Positions 30,734 through 39,428 of a DNA stretch of 64,000 nt are shown here, piece by piece. The stretch lies in contig JABAQM010000001.1 of assembly GCA_019187105.1 (NCBI GenBank), positions 3,130,734 to 3,194,733 of the forward strand, written 5' to 3'. The first letter of the stretch is position 1; each line of letters starts with the position of its first letter. This stretch comes from Fimbriimonadaceae bacterium (GTDB lineage Bacteria > Armatimonadota > Fimbriimonadia > Fimbriimonadales > Fimbriimonadaceae). The translations under genes and the position numbers were made by a program. The notes below the pieces were generated by a model. That model made no database searches, was not told the DNA's origin, and saw only the letters and a list, made by a program, of their open reading frames with translations.

Positions 30734-31879
30734 TTATCGTTCGCTGATCGGGACCCACGCAACGTTATGGGGTCCCTCATAGATGCACTTAGGTCGAATA
30801 AGGCGGTTATTGTCAAGCTGCTCGATAGCGTGAGCGCACCAGCCGGAGACACGAGCGATGACGAAGATCGGCGTGTACAGGTCGATGGGAATTCCGAGCA
30901 GGTAGTAGGCATAGGCAGCTGGGAAGTCCACGTTCGGAAAAAGTCCCTTCTCCTCAAGCATCACACGCTCAAGGATATCGGCAATGTCTCCCCACTTCGT
31001 GTCCCCTTTTCGCCGACCGATTTCCTTGCCAACTTTGGTCATGTACATCGCTCGGCTGTCGCCCTTCTTGTATTCGCGGTGCCCGAAGCCCATGATTTTC
31101 TTCTTGTTCGCCAGGGCGTCGCGGATCCAAGCCTCAGCTTTGTCGGGCGAACCGATTTCCTGAAGCATGTACATGGCTTCTTCGTTTGCCCCACCGTGAA
31201 GCGGTCCCTTGAGTGTGCCGATGCCAGTAACGATTCCGCTGTACACATCGCTGAGCGTCGCGACAGTCACTCGGCAGGCGAAGGTGCTGGCATTGTAGCC
31301 GTGCTCGGCATAGAGCGTCAGCGAGGCGTCCATTACCTTTTCGGTGTACTCGTCGGGTTCCTGGCCGTCGTTCATCAGGTACAGGAAATTGCCAGCGATC
31401 GTATGCTCGGGTTTGCCCGGAATAGGCTCTTTACCCTGCCTGATTCGGTGGCCGTTGGCAACCATCGTCCCGGCCTTAGCCAGGATGCGGACTGACTTGC
31501 GGACGTTGGCGTCGTGATCAGTCGACGGCGCCGCATAGTCTGGATCAAAGGGGGCATAGACCGCGAAGGCCGTCTTGATGACGTCCATCGGATGAGTCGT
31601 CTTCGGGAGCTGTTTAAGGGCGGTGTAAACCTCGTTGGGAACATTGCGTTCCTTTCCAATCACCTCCCGGAAATTCTCGAGCTCGGCGGCGTTAGGCTGC
31701 TTCCCGTAAAGCAGCAAGTAAGCTGTCTCTTCGAAGCTGCCGCGCTCAGCGAGGTCATGGACATCGATGCCCCGATAAATCAGGCTGCTGCGGTCACTGT
31801 CGATCTCGCTGATCGTCGTAATACCGCCAATGACGCCTTCGAGGCCAGGGCTGTAATTCGGGTAAGTGGTAGCGCTCAT
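30734..31879 (-). CDS. gltA: Citrate synthase
   Basis: Condenses acetyl-CoA and oxaloacetate in the first step of the TCA cycle. The 381-residue protein is of the short type (about 370-390 residues). It has SSLIYRGIDVHDLAERGSF near the N-terminus, and all three catalytic residues are visible: His in LKGPLHGGANEEAM, His in IMGFGHREYKKGDSR, and Asp in LFPNVDFPAAYAYYLLG. The short type includes 2-methylcitrate synthases; no prp genes are adjacent, so citrate synthase is preferred. Single gene with a strong terminator. Confidence 0.93.
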   Translation of the reverse strand: MSATTYPNYSPGLEGVIGGITTISEIDSDRSSLIYRGIDVHDLAERGSFEETAYLLLYGKQPNAAELENFREVIGKERNVPNEVYTALKQLPKTTHPMDVIKTAFAVYAPFDPDYAAPSTDHDANVRKSVRILAKAGTMVANGHRIRQGKEPIPGKPEHTIAGNFLYLMNDGQEPDEYTEKVMDASLTLYAEHGYNASTFACRVTVATLSDVYSGIVTGIGTLKGPLHGGANEEAMYMLQEIGSPDKAEAWIRDALANKKKIMGFGHREYKKGDSRAMYMTKVGKEIGRRKGDTKWGDIADILERVMLEEKGLFPNVDFPAAYAYYLLGIPIDLYTPIFVIARVSGWCAHAIEQLDNNRLIRPKCIYEGPHNVAWVPISER

Positions 31880-31954
31880 GGGAACGAACTCAGTACCCGG
31901 CAGTTTACTCGACCGGTTGAGTTCCTCTCATCGTTGTAGCCCTTCCTGGTGACA

Positions 31955-32380
31955 TTAACTTTCAGGGTAGATGCTGTAGGCGTTCCAATCCGGATCGACC
32001 TTGAGCCTAAGGCTCGCCATTTGGCCCACATGGTAGGCATCGTGAAGAGCCAAAAAGCCGAGGCCGATGTCGACGGCCTGGGTGTCGTCGAGCTCCAAAC
32101 AGGCTTCCACAGCTTCCGACCTGAGCTTGTGCATATCGGCGAGCATCGTCGGTCCGTCTGGAGACTCTGAATGGTAGGTGCCCCATTCATGGGTTTCGCC
32201 ATTTGCCGCCTTCTTTGCCGCGATATAGACCTCTGATAGGTGTTCGACTGTTTCCAGGCCAGTCATAGCATCATCGCTAGTCCGGCCCGTCCAGGCTCCG
32301 GGAGGCAACGAGTCGAAGACTTGGCTTAGCTGAAATCCGGCGTCGTCGATGGCCTTGCGCAAGACATCTTTGGCGTTCAT
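31955..32380 (-). CDS. DinB-fold (four-helix) protein
   Basis: A 141-residue DinB/YfiT-like protein (start MNAKDVLRKAIDDAGFQLSQ at ATG 32380). The family's three metal-binding His are represented by ETVEHLSEVY in the middle and the C-terminal HDAYHVGQMASL. Such proteins are often thiol-dependent S-transferases (bacillithiol/mycothiol) or damage-inducible proteins; the substrate is unknown. It diverges from the methyltransferase gene 28 bases away. One of three DinB-fold genes in this window. Confidence 0.75.
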   Translation of the reverse strand: MNAKDVLRKAIDDAGFQLSQVFDSLPPGAWTGRTSDDAMTGLETVEHLSEVYIAAKKAANGETHEWGTYHSESPDGPTMLADMHKLRSEAVEACLELDDTQAVDIGLGFLALHDAYHVGQMASLRLKVDPDWNAYSIYPES

Positions 32381-32407
32381 CAGAGGGAGTATCGCATACT
32401 GCGGGGA

Positions 32408-33127
32408 ATGTCGAGAGCGCGCGAGCTTTGGATTCAGTCCGCCGAGGCTTGGTGCCGATTTGCGGATGCCGATCCACATCGGGTCGGAATGCTCGATGAC
32501 CGGATGAATGAGCTTTGTGGCCCCGGAAACTCGAAGTGGGCTCTTGACTTGGGTTGCGGTCAGGGCCGCTACTTGTCAAGCCTTAAAGGGCTGGGTTGGA
32601 ACCCAGTCGGGCTCGACCCCGTGCCCGAATTAGCAACGGTGGCCAAAAGTTACGGAGCGGTAACGATTGGTGCGGGAGAGGGCCTGCCGTTTAAATCGGA
32701 CACCTTTGACCTTGTGATCAGTTATATCACGCTCGTCGATGTCGAGGGGGTTCGGCATTGTATGCGTGAGATTGGCCGAGTACTGGCGCCGGGCGGATCC
32801 GTATTGGTCGCGAATCTCAACGGCTTTGTGACAGCTTCCGATCATGGCTGGCTCCGTGACGAGCTTGGTCGCCAGCTACATATTCCGGTCGATCGGTACT
32901 TCGAAGAGCGGGGCATCGAACAGGAATGGAAAGGGATGCGGCTTATAAACTTTCACCGGCCCATGCAGACCTATATCCAGGGGTTTCTTGCGGCCGGTTT
33001 GCAACTCGTCCATTTCGAGGAGCCTTCGCCGAATAGCGCTTGTCAGCAACGCTTTCCTGAACTGAACGATAACTTGCGCGTACCTTACTTCCACATCATG
33101 AAATGGCACAAGCCGACCCGGATCTAA
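32408..33127 (+). CDS. SAM-dependent class I methyltransferase
   Basis: A 239-residue protein of the Methyltransf_11 type: motif I WALDLGCGQGRYLSSL, motif II region PVGLDPVPELATVA, LPFKSDTFDLVISYITLVDV, and REIGRVLAPGGSVLVANLNG. The C-terminal half (FHRPMQTYIQGFLAAGLQLV) resembles small-molecule methyltransferases of the UbiE/biotin-C superfamily. The substrate is unknown. Its last 25 bases overlap aat, suggesting co-transcription. Confidence 0.82.
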   Translation: MSRARELWIQSAEAWCRFADADPHRVGMLDDRMNELCGPGNSKWALDLGCGQGRYLSSLKGLGWNPVGLDPVPELATVAKSYGAVTIGAGEGLPFKSDTFDLVISYITLVDVEGVRHCMREIGRVLAPGGSVLVANLNGFVTASDHGWLRDELGRQLHIPVDRYFEERGIEQEWKGMRLINFHRPMQTYIQGFLAAGLQLVHFEEPSPNSACQQRFPELNDNLRVPYFHIMKWHKPTRI

Positions 33128-33717
33128 CACCAAAACTCATCGCCATGGCCTACCGCCAGGGGTACTTCCCGATGGCAACCGAAGACGGGGACATCGACTG
33201 GTACCTCAGCCATGATCGCGCGATCTTCCCCGTCGAAGGAATCCGCATGTCTCGATCGCTTCGTAGAACCATCGCTCGCGGAACCTTCGAAATTCGTTTC
33301 GACACCGAATTTGAGGCAGTCATGCGTGCCTGCCGACGACCAAAGGACAATTGGATCGACGAGCGTTTGATCAGAGTTTATGTCGAGGTCCATCGAGAGG
33401 GGTGGGCGCACTCCGTAGAGTGCTTCCAGGCTGGCCGACTTGTCGGCGGCCTCTACGGTGTGAGCATTGGCGCCTGCTTCTGTGCTGAATCCATGTTTCA
33501 CACTGTGACGGACGCCTCCAAAGTGGCCCTGCATGCCGCTGTTGAGAAATGCCGAGAACTGGGCTTCAGGTTGTTTGACGCCCAGGTGATGAGCCCTCAC
33601 CTGGCAAGCATGGGGGCCGTCTCCCTTAGCCACGAGGAGTATCTGGTCCGGCTTCGCCGCGCCCTCCGTAAAACCACGGTATGGAGCCGGGATGACCTCC
33701 ATTTCCGGTATTTGTAG
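33103..33717 (+). CDS. aat: Leucyl/phenylalanyl-tRNA-protein transferase
   Basis: Adds Leu or Phe from aminoacyl-tRNA to N-terminal Lys/Arg of proteins, marking them for ClpS/ClpAP degradation (N-end rule). The 204-residue protein has the full set of family blocks: AYRQGYFPMA, DIDWYLSHDRAIFPVEGIRM, RSLRRTIARGTFEIRFDTEF, RPKDNWIDERLIRVYVEVHR, GRLVGGLYGVSIGACFCAES, MFHTVTDASKVAL, and SPHLASMGAVSLSHEEYL. The start inside the methyltransferase gene matches the usual family N-terminus. Confidence 0.93.
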   Translation: MAQADPDLTPKLIAMAYRQGYFPMATEDGDIDWYLSHDRAIFPVEGIRMSRSLRRTIARGTFEIRFDTEFEAVMRACRRPKDNWIDERLIRVYVEVHREGWAHSVECFQAGRLVGGLYGVSIGACFCAESMFHTVTDASKVALHAAVEKCRELGFRLFDAQVMSPHLASMGAVSLSHEEYLVRLRRALRKTTVWSRDDLHFRYL

Positions 33718-33783
33718 CCGGAACCATGCCAATGCGGTCGCCGAAGATTGACTTGGCCCAAGGAGTGGGTTAAGGGTGCGAGG

Positions 33784-33990
33784 ATGGCACGAAGACAGCT
33801 TAAAGTCGTTCGACTGGTAGAGCCGGAATTATGCGTTGAATGTCGGTTTGCCGACATGGCTGAAGTCGAGATGGACGACGGCAAGACGCAGCGGATGGTT
33901 TATTGCCGAAGATTAGATTGTGACAATTGGGATTACGGGACCGTCGAGTCGGCAAAACGCGTCGAAGTCGACGGAGATAGCGCGGCATAG
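33784..33990 (+). CDS. Small four-Cys protein of unknown function
   Basis: A 68-residue protein (MARRQLKVVRLVEPELCVEC) with Cys pairs C-x2-C (CVEC) and C-x4-C (CRRLDC) spaced about 24 residues apart, a typical small zinc-binding layout. The middle is acidic (DMAEVEMDDGKTQRMVYC). No named family is evident. It follows aat on the same strand after 66 bases and may share its transcript. Confidence 0.6.
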   Translation: MARRQLKVVRLVEPELCVECRFADMAEVEMDDGKTQRMVYCRRLDCDNWDYGTVESAKRVEVDGDSAA

Positions 33991-34103
33991 ACTGCCCAGC
34001 TTGGTTCCGCACATTTACGCGAATGCACCGCGGGTTGCGGAACTTTGGCACCGTTCTTGTAAACTTAGAGTCATTGGCGCTCGCTGGACGCCATGGGAGT
34101 GAT

Positions 34104-34829
34104 ATGTCCATTCGAACGGTATTTCTGACGGGTCTCATTGCCCTTTTATGCGCCTCGGCATCTGCGCAAGTCATTTATTCGAATACGCAGGGCAACCTTT
34201 TTAGCTCCAGTGCCTCTCCACGTTATGCGCTGGATGATGTCGAACTATCGGAAGACCATTACTGGGAGATCGATAAGATTAAGGTTGGGTATGTTGTTGC
34301 CGGCACGGGGGATGCGGCGGATTTCGACATTCTCGTTCGGTACTGGGATGAGGTGGATTATTTCCCGTTCGGCAGCCTGGTTTCGTTGCCGATCAACCGC
34401 GGATTTCTTGGAAGTGCGGTCATTCAAGTTCGTGGGGCAGAAAACGGGATCTACACGACCGATTGGCAAGATATCAAGAACATTAAGACCTTCGACGGCC
34501 GCGTCGGCGTCGAGTTCTCATTCTGGAATCCCGGTACAGCCGTCACCCATGGGAACGCCACGCTGACGCAGGCTGAAATGGCCAATTTCAACCGCCGTGC
34601 AACTCACCTGTTTGCGGGTGGCCCCGTGGAGATTGGGTCCAGTGCAGATGTCTACTGGCGAGATGCCGATAACAACGGGCAATTCGATCCGAGCGATCAG
34701 CGTAATTTCGGGGGCTGGCCGAATTACGCCAACTTCTATCACGCGATCGAAGCAGTCCCTGAGCCAACGACGGTTATGGCCTTGCTAGCTGGTATTGCGT
34801 TCAGCTTCAAACGTCCGCGCCATCGGTAA
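34104..34829 (+). CDS. Secreted PEP-CTERM protein
   Basis: A 241-residue exported protein: signal peptide MSIRTVFLTGLIALLCASASA, a beta-rich body (YALDDVELSEDHYWEIDKIK, VGVEFSFWNPGTAVTHGN), an Asp-rich loop DADNNGQFDPSDQRNFGG resembling a Ca-binding segment, and the sorting tail EAVPEPTTVMALLAGIAFSF then KRPRHR. PEP-CTERM tails are processed by exosortase, usually in exopolysaccharide producers. The start at ATG 34104 with GGAG just upstream is preferred over 34023, which would add a non-secretory extension. Function of the body unknown. Confidence 0.82.
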   Translation: MSIRTVFLTGLIALLCASASAQVIYSNTQGNLFSSSASPRYALDDVELSEDHYWEIDKIKVGYVVAGTGDAADFDILVRYWDEVDYFPFGSLVSLPINRGFLGSAVIQVRGAENGIYTTDWQDIKNIKTFDGRVGVEFSFWNPGTAVTHGNATLTQAEMANFNRRATHLFAGGPVEIGSSADVYWRDADNNGQFDPSDQRNFGGWPNYANFYHAIEAVPEPTTVMALLAGIAFSFKRPRHR

Positions 34830-34979
34830 TATTGCTTGATTACGTCGCACAATCGCATTCCTCGCAGGCTAGTTTCTTAGTTCTGGCATACAATAGGTCA
34901 TTCGCGGTTAAGGGCAGACAACGCGCTGCTAAGGCATCGCGGTTGAGTCCCTTCTGACCGTGAGTTTAAGGAAGGAGTT

Positions 34980-35774
34980 ATGCGAAAAATCTCAATGACG
35001 GCTCTAGCGTTGGCAGCCGTTTCGGGCAGCCAAGCACAAGAACTCTTTGGCGGAGATCTTGCCATTAAGGCGGAATTCAACGTCAACGAGTCACAAACCT
35101 ACGAATCACCTGCGCTCGATAAGGCCTATTCCAACATCTCGAATTTTGGTGGACAGGCGATGGCGAACGGGGGTGCAGCCAACCAAAGCGGCAACATCAT
35201 CACCAAAATGGTTGGGGATGACATCACGGCCCTCGGCGCGTATGCTGGCCAACAGGTCCAGCAGGTCACTTTTTCCGTCTTCAACGGCAATACGTCCGAC
35301 GTTTCGGTCCGTGCCCGTATCCGGTTCTACCGGAATGACGGAAGCGGTGGGAATCCGGGCACTTACGTGATCGGTTATTCGTTCAACCCGTTGACTTTTG
35401 CTGCCGGTAAAGTCACGCTGGTGACGGGCAACCTTGGAACGGGTTCAGGTTTCTTCTTGCCCGGAGGCACATTCTGGGCTGGAATCACCTTCGACAACAA
35501 TACCGGTGGAACCGGCGCTACCGAAGCGCAGTTGAACAACTTTGGTCAGGGACTCTTCAATCCCCCGACCATCGGCAGCAGCGCCGATGTGGCTTTCATT
35601 ACCAATGCGGCGGGCTCGTTCGTTGGCAACAACCCTCCGGGAAGCCAGTTCAACTTTGGCGGGAATCCGATCGCTAATTTCGGCTGGGAATTCCAAGCCG
35701 TGCCTGAGCCGGCAACCATGGCCGCTCTCGGCCTCGGTCTCGCCGCGCTCGCTCGAAAGCGACGCAATCGCTAG
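34980..35774 (+). CDS. Secreted PEP-CTERM protein
   Basis: A 264-residue exported protein with signal peptide MRKISMTALALAAVSGSQA, a Gly/Asn-rich beta body (VSVRARIRFYRNDGSGGNPG, TFWAGITFDNNTGGTG), and the sorting tail QAVPEPATMAALGLGLAALA followed by RKRRNR. GGAAGGAG precedes the ATG. It is tandem with the previous PEP-CTERM gene, but the two bodies differ, so they are not a recent duplication. A hairpin terminator follows. Confidence 0.85.
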   Translation: MRKISMTALALAAVSGSQAQELFGGDLAIKAEFNVNESQTYESPALDKAYSNISNFGGQAMANGGAANQSGNIITKMVGDDITALGAYAGQQVQQVTFSVFNGNTSDVSVRARIRFYRNDGSGGNPGTYVIGYSFNPLTFAAGKVTLVTGNLGTGSGFFLPGGTFWAGITFDNNTGGTGATEAQLNNFGQGLFNPPTIGSSADVAFITNAAGSFVGNNPPGSQFNFGGNPIANFGWEFQAVPEPATMAALGLGLAALARKRRNR

Positions 35775-35784
35775 GACCGGTTAG

Positions 35785-36726
35785 TTACTGTCGGCGGGAG
35801 GGCTCCGAGTCCTCCCGTCGTCCATTTGTAACCTCTTCAAAAGCCTCGATGACCATTGCTGAAGTGATGGATCGAATGCCGACCGGCCCTTGAAGGGCCC
35901 GGTATGTTGGCACGGCGTGGCCCCATTTTGCAGGTGAGTTGGGACCGAACGCCACAACAGTCGGGGTTCCCAGGGCGGCAGATACGTGCATCAGGCCAGT
36001 GTCGCTGCCGATGACCGCGCAAAGGCCGGCCATGGACCGCATGGTTTGACGGAGGTCTGGGCTGCTGATGGTGTCCTTCACAAGGCCACCGGACATACGG
36101 GAAAACTCCTGCATCTGGTCGGCCTCATCGGGGCCCCCCAGCAGCCCAAGGTCCAACCCCCTCGACGCGAGCTCGGCCGCAACCTTGGCGAGCGTGGTGA
36201 ACGGCAACCGCTTGGAGGCATAACGGGCTCCCGGCTGGATGCCGACCATCGTGGGACGTTGCACCGGGCCTTCGGAGGGAAGCAAATGAAGCTTCGGCTG
36301 GGCCGGTCGGTTGCCCTGTCCAATCAGGTCGAGATAGCAGGCGGCTTCGCTGCGGTCGGCACGGTAAGTGATCCTGGTCGTGAGGAGAGCGCTCCTCGCC
36401 TCCGTCGCATGTCCGATCCGCTCCGGTATCTTTGCGAGCCGGGCAGCGAGCGCTGAGCGGAAGCTGCGGTTGACAAGAAGAACGCGCCGAAACTGCTCCC
36501 CCCGCAACCACCGCACCGCTTCTCGAAGGCCACCGAGCCCCTTGACCTTGAATCCTGGACCAAAGTCCAGATGATCACTCCTGTCGGCAAAGACTGATCG
36601 AACCACGTTGCCCGCGATAACTACGGGTCGAGACTCCTCGGCGAGGGCGTCGATGAGTGGAAGGGCCATTACAGCATCGCCGATGAATTGTGGCTTTAGC
36701 CAGACGAGGACTCGGTCAGATTTCAA
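35785..36726 (-). CDS. GT9-family (heptosyltransferase-like) glycosyltransferase
   Basis: A 313-residue GT-B enzyme of the ADP-heptose:LPS heptosyltransferase family. It has the N-terminal RVLVWLKPQFIGDAVMALPL (usual 'GD' motif), TMVGIQPGARYASKRLP, LLGGPDEADQM, and GLCAVIGSDTGLMHVSAALG followed by VVAFGPNSPAKWG. The family builds cell-envelope polysaccharide, mostly lipopolysaccharide core. It overlaps the following-upstream GT9 gene by 11 bases, forming a two-gene operon. Donor and acceptor are not predictable. Confidence 0.85.
   Translation of the reverse strand: MKSDRVLVWLKPQFIGDAVMALPLIDALAEESRPVVIAGNVVRSVFADRSDHLDFGPGFKVKGLGGLREAVRWLRGEQFRRVLLVNRSFRSALAARLAKIPERIGHATEARSALLTTRITYRADRSEAACYLDLIGQGNRPAQPKLHLLPSEGPVQRPTMVGIQPGARYASKRLPFTTLAKVAAELASRGLDLGLLGGPDEADQMQEFSRMSGGLVKDTISSPDLRQTMRSMAGLCAVIGSDTGLMHVSAALGTPTVVAFGPNSPAKWGHAVPTYRALQGPVGIRSITSAMVIEAFEEVTNGRREDSEPSRRQ
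35792..35820 (+). terminator. Hairpin after the PEP-CTERM gene
   Basis: A 10-bp stem CGGCGGGAGG / CCTCCCGTCG with one G-U pair and a 9-base loop. It begins 18 bases after the PEP-CTERM stop and lies inside the end of the convergent GT9 gene. No U tract. Confidence 0.5.
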
Positions 36727-37714
36727 GGCAATTCAGGAGGGACGCGAGCGGAATCTCCGCTACTTCTCGACCTTCGCCAGGCTCGAGCACGCAGACGTTG
36801 GCTGCGGGTGGGGCCCAGAGCCGATGGATTCCGTGTCGGAACAGTCCTGCAGTAGGGGTTGAGGTCGACGCGGCAAGGTGGAGGATTCCGTTGTCGAGGG
36901 TGATGATTTGCTTTGCTTGGGCGATCGCTCCAACGACCTCAGGCAGGCGGTAGCGTCCTCGGAGGTCAGCGACACCCATATCAACCAGACGGTCTTCTAT
37001 CTCGATGCCCTGATAAAGTCCGGCCTGGATTTTCCGAGGTGCGCCCAGCAGGCCAATGGAATACCGGGGCAAGAGGTGTTCAACCAATGCTTCCCAGGCT
37101 TTGTCGGCCCATGCCTTTGACGCCAGACTGGCCGAGCATGAAATCAGAACGTCCGTCCCCGGCGACTCGGGTAGCTTCATCGGGAGGTCGTAGGGGGGAA
37201 TATTGCCGTCGAGATATGAGCAGCGCGCGAAGATTTCGGCGATAAAGGGCGAATGCAGGAACGGGTAGCGCTCGCACAGGTCGGCCGCGATCCAACCCTT
37301 GTCCCGCCAAAGATCACCCCGACGATCGTCGGGGTATTCGAGATCGCCCCGCCCACCTTGCCCGACGCACGGCCCGCAGAGGTGTCCGCTCCCAGCGAGC
37401 GCTCCGGCAACGACCTTTGACATTGCCGTACTCTCAAGATTGATGACAAGATCAAAGGGTTCCGATGCGGCGAGGTGTTTGACCGCCTCAGTCGGTTCTG
37501 ACCCATGCAGCAGCCAGTAAGAGTCCATCAGCTCCGAAGCCTCCAGAAACTCTTGCGCTCGCGACCCCGACACTGCCTGCAGGTGCGATGGCTGGAGCTC
37601 GCGACGAACCATGGCCAAGATGGAGGTCTGAATGGCGTAGTTGCCAAGCGCGTCGTTCGCTATGACCGCCACCCGGGGATTGGGCGGCAACCCGGAGCCG
37701 GCGTAGCGCTGCAC
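36716..37714 (-). CDS. Second GT9-family glycosyltransferase
   Basis: A 332-residue GT9 protein, more divergent than its partner. It has NPRVAVIANDALGNYAIQTS at the N-terminus (GNY in place of the usual GD), TDVLISCSASLASKAWADKA, IGLLGAPRKIQAGLYQG, and QAKQIITLDNGILHLAASTS followed by GLFRHGIHRLWAPP. Weakened N-terminal residues suggest a changed acceptor. First gene of the pair, diverging from the sugar kinase gene across 36 bases. Confidence 0.8.
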   Translation of the reverse strand: MQRYAGSGLPPNPRVAVIANDALGNYAIQTSILAMVRRELQPSHLQAVSGSRAQEFLEASELMDSYWLLHGSEPTEAVKHLAASEPFDLVINLESTAMSKVVAGALAGSGHLCGPCVGQGGRGDLEYPDDRRGDLWRDKGWIAADLCERYPFLHSPFIAEIFARCSYLDGNIPPYDLPMKLPESPGTDVLISCSASLASKAWADKAWEALVEHLLPRYSIGLLGAPRKIQAGLYQGIEIEDRLVDMGVADLRGRYRLPEVVGAIAQAKQIITLDNGILHLAASTSTPTAGLFRHGIHRLWAPPAANVCVLEPGEGREVAEIPLASLLNCLEI

Positions 37715-37736
37715 GACCAGAGTTTAGCCGCGCCGG

Positions 37737-37742
37737 TAGGAT
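37737..37742 (+). promoter_or_regulatory. -10-like box directly before the sugar kinase gene
   Basis: TAGGAT ends 8 bases before the ATG at 37751 and no ribosome-binding site intervenes, the arrangement of a leaderless promoter. Confidence 0.4.
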
Positions 37743-37750
37743 AGGGACCA

Positions 37751-38614
37751 ATGGCGCTCGTCGGGATCGACGCTGGAGGAAGCAAAACACGCCTGGTGGC
37801 GGTGGATACGGCCTCGAATTCGGTTACGGCCGAAAGAATGCTCGGCCCCGGGAACTGGGCCACTTCCGCTAGCGGCGGTTGGCGATCGCTTATCGGTGAA
37901 ATCCTGGCCGATATCGACATTGATGCGGCGGTGATCTGTGCGGCAGGGATCGTTTCGCCTCAAGACCGTGCGACGGCGACGCAAGTTGTCAAAGAGCTCC
38001 TTCCGACCGCCTGGGTGCGCGTGACGGCCGACTTTGTTGCCCCTCTCGGCATGGTTCCGCTGAACACGGTCGTGGTCATCGCCGGTACCGGCTCGGCGGT
38101 GGTCCGAGCAACCAACGACGGGATCGTCAAACTCGGCGGCAACGGATATCTGCTCGGAGACGAAGGCTCACTGGTCGACATAGGAAAGCGTGCGATCCGG
38201 TCGTACATCTCGGGGAGAGGAGAGGGCGTCAGCGAAATCTTTGGTGGGATGACGCCGGCCGAGGCTATTGCCGCCACCTATCAAGGAGACAACCCGGTCG
38301 AGTTTCTCGCCCAGGTAGGGAAGCGAGCGGTGGCCAGTTTTCCAAAGTCTCGCCAAGTCATTGAAGACGCGATGGCGGATCTTGCCGAAATCACCGCCCG
38401 GCTCGAGCCGAGCGAGCGCGTAATGCTCACCGGGGGCCTTTGGAGGCTGCAGCCAGAGCTCGTCCACGTTTTCCAGAAGGGCCTTTCCCATTGCGGCTAC
38501 CCTGGCGTGTCCTGCGAGGTGCTCGATGATGAGCCCGTGATGGGTGCGGTAAAACTGGCGAGGCTACTCTTCGATGAGCACGGAAGCCCGAAATCCCCGC
38601 TCCTACAGCCTTGA
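37751..38614 (+). CDS. BadF/BadG-family amino-sugar kinase (GlcNAc/MurNAc kinase-like)
   Basis: A 287-residue ASKHA-fold kinase. It has phosphate-1 LVGIDAGGSKTRLVAVD, phosphate-2 VVVIAGTGSAVVRA, the family loop LGGNGYLLGDEGSLVDIGKR, and an adenosine motif near MLTGGLWRLQPELV. Relatives include N-acetylglucosamine kinase and the MurNAc/GlcNAc kinase MurK. Its end overlaps murQ by 41 bases; since MurQ acts on MurNAc 6-phosphate, a MurNAc-phosphorylating role is the best guess. It may replace the PTS import (MurP) used by enteric bacteria. Confidence 0.82.
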   Translation: MALVGIDAGGSKTRLVAVDTASNSVTAERMLGPGNWATSASGGWRSLIGEILADIDIDAAVICAAGIVSPQDRATATQVVKELLPTAWVRVTADFVAPLGMVPLNTVVVIAGTGSAVVRATNDGIVKLGGNGYLLGDEGSLVDIGKRAIRSYISGRGEGVSEIFGGMTPAEAIAATYQGDNPVEFLAQVGKRAVASFPKSRQVIEDAMADLAEITARLEPSERVMLTGGLWRLQPELVHVFQKGLSHCGYPGVSCEVLDDEPVMGAVKLARLLFDEHGSPKSPLLQP

Positions 38615-39428
38615 TCGTATGTCCGCGCGCGAAATCGTGCGGCTCATGAACGAGGAAGAAGCCATCGTCATGCGTGCGATGCAAGGGGCCGAAGCTGCGA
38701 TCGCCGCCGCGGCGGAGCGCGTCGCCGAGACATTCCGCTACGGCGGTCGCGTGGTCTACGTCGGCGCGGGAACGAGCGGTCGCGTGGCCGCTGCAGATGC
38801 TGCAGAAATGCAGCCGACGTTCAGCATTGAGCCTGGCCGCTTTATCACGCTCATCGCGGGGGGACCGCATGCGGCGAGCGAGAGTATAGAGGGCGCCGAG
38901 GATGAGGAGTACGAGGCCATCGCCAGCGTCAATGGTCTGGATCTTTCCCGAAAGGACGCGGTAATCGGCCTAAGCGCAAGTGGGAGGACCCCCTATGTCG
39001 TGGCCGCGGTCAAGCACGCTGCCGCCAAGGGAATCTGGACCTGCGGTATTGCAAACGTCAAGGGTACGCCCCTTATGGCGGTTAGTGAGCATACGATCCT
39101 CATCGAAACCGGACCCGAGGTGCTGACCGGTTCAACTCGACTGAAGGCCGGCACTGCCCAAAAGATGGTACTGAACCGAATCAGCACCACCGCAATGGTG
39201 CTTTGCGGCAAGGTGATCGAGAACTTGATGATCGATGTTCACCCCAAGAATCAGAAGCTGAAGGATCGCTGCATCAATATCCTGAGAGAATTAACCAGCG
39301 TGACTCAGGAGGAGGCCCGTCAGCTCTTGGAGTCGCATGGCTACAATATCCGGAGCGTGCTGGCCCTCCTGCATGACCGCGAGAAGCCGCGTGCTGATGC
39401 TCATTCTGCCCAAAAGCAGCTTCCCTGA
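38574..39428 (+). CDS. murQ: N-acetylmuramic acid 6-phosphate etherase
   Basis: Cleaves the lactyl ether of MurNAc-6P to give GlcNAc-6P and D-lactate, in peptidoglycan recycling. The 284-residue SIS-domain protein has MSAREIVRLMNEEEAIVMRA, YVGAGTSGRVAAADAAEMQP, IEGAEDEEYEAI with the catalytic Glu region, VIGLSASGRTPYVVAAVKHA, TGSTRLKAGTAQKMVLN and NLMIDVHPKNQKLKDR. All are diagnostic. Slightly shorter than the usual ~300 residues at the C-terminal UBA-like part, but complete. Co-transcribed with the kinase; 28 bases of convergent overlap with the next gene. Confidence 0.94.
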   Translation: MSTEARNPRSYSLDRMSAREIVRLMNEEEAIVMRAMQGAEAAIAAAAERVAETFRYGGRVVYVGAGTSGRVAAADAAEMQPTFSIEPGRFITLIAGGPHAASESIEGAEDEEYEAIASVNGLDLSRKDAVIGLSASGRTPYVVAAVKHAAAKGIWTCGIANVKGTPLMAVSEHTILIETGPEVLTGSTRLKAGTAQKMVLNRISTTAMVLCGKVIENLMIDVHPKNQKLKDRCINILRELTSVTQEEARQLLESHGYNIRSVLALLHDREKPRADAHSAQKQLP

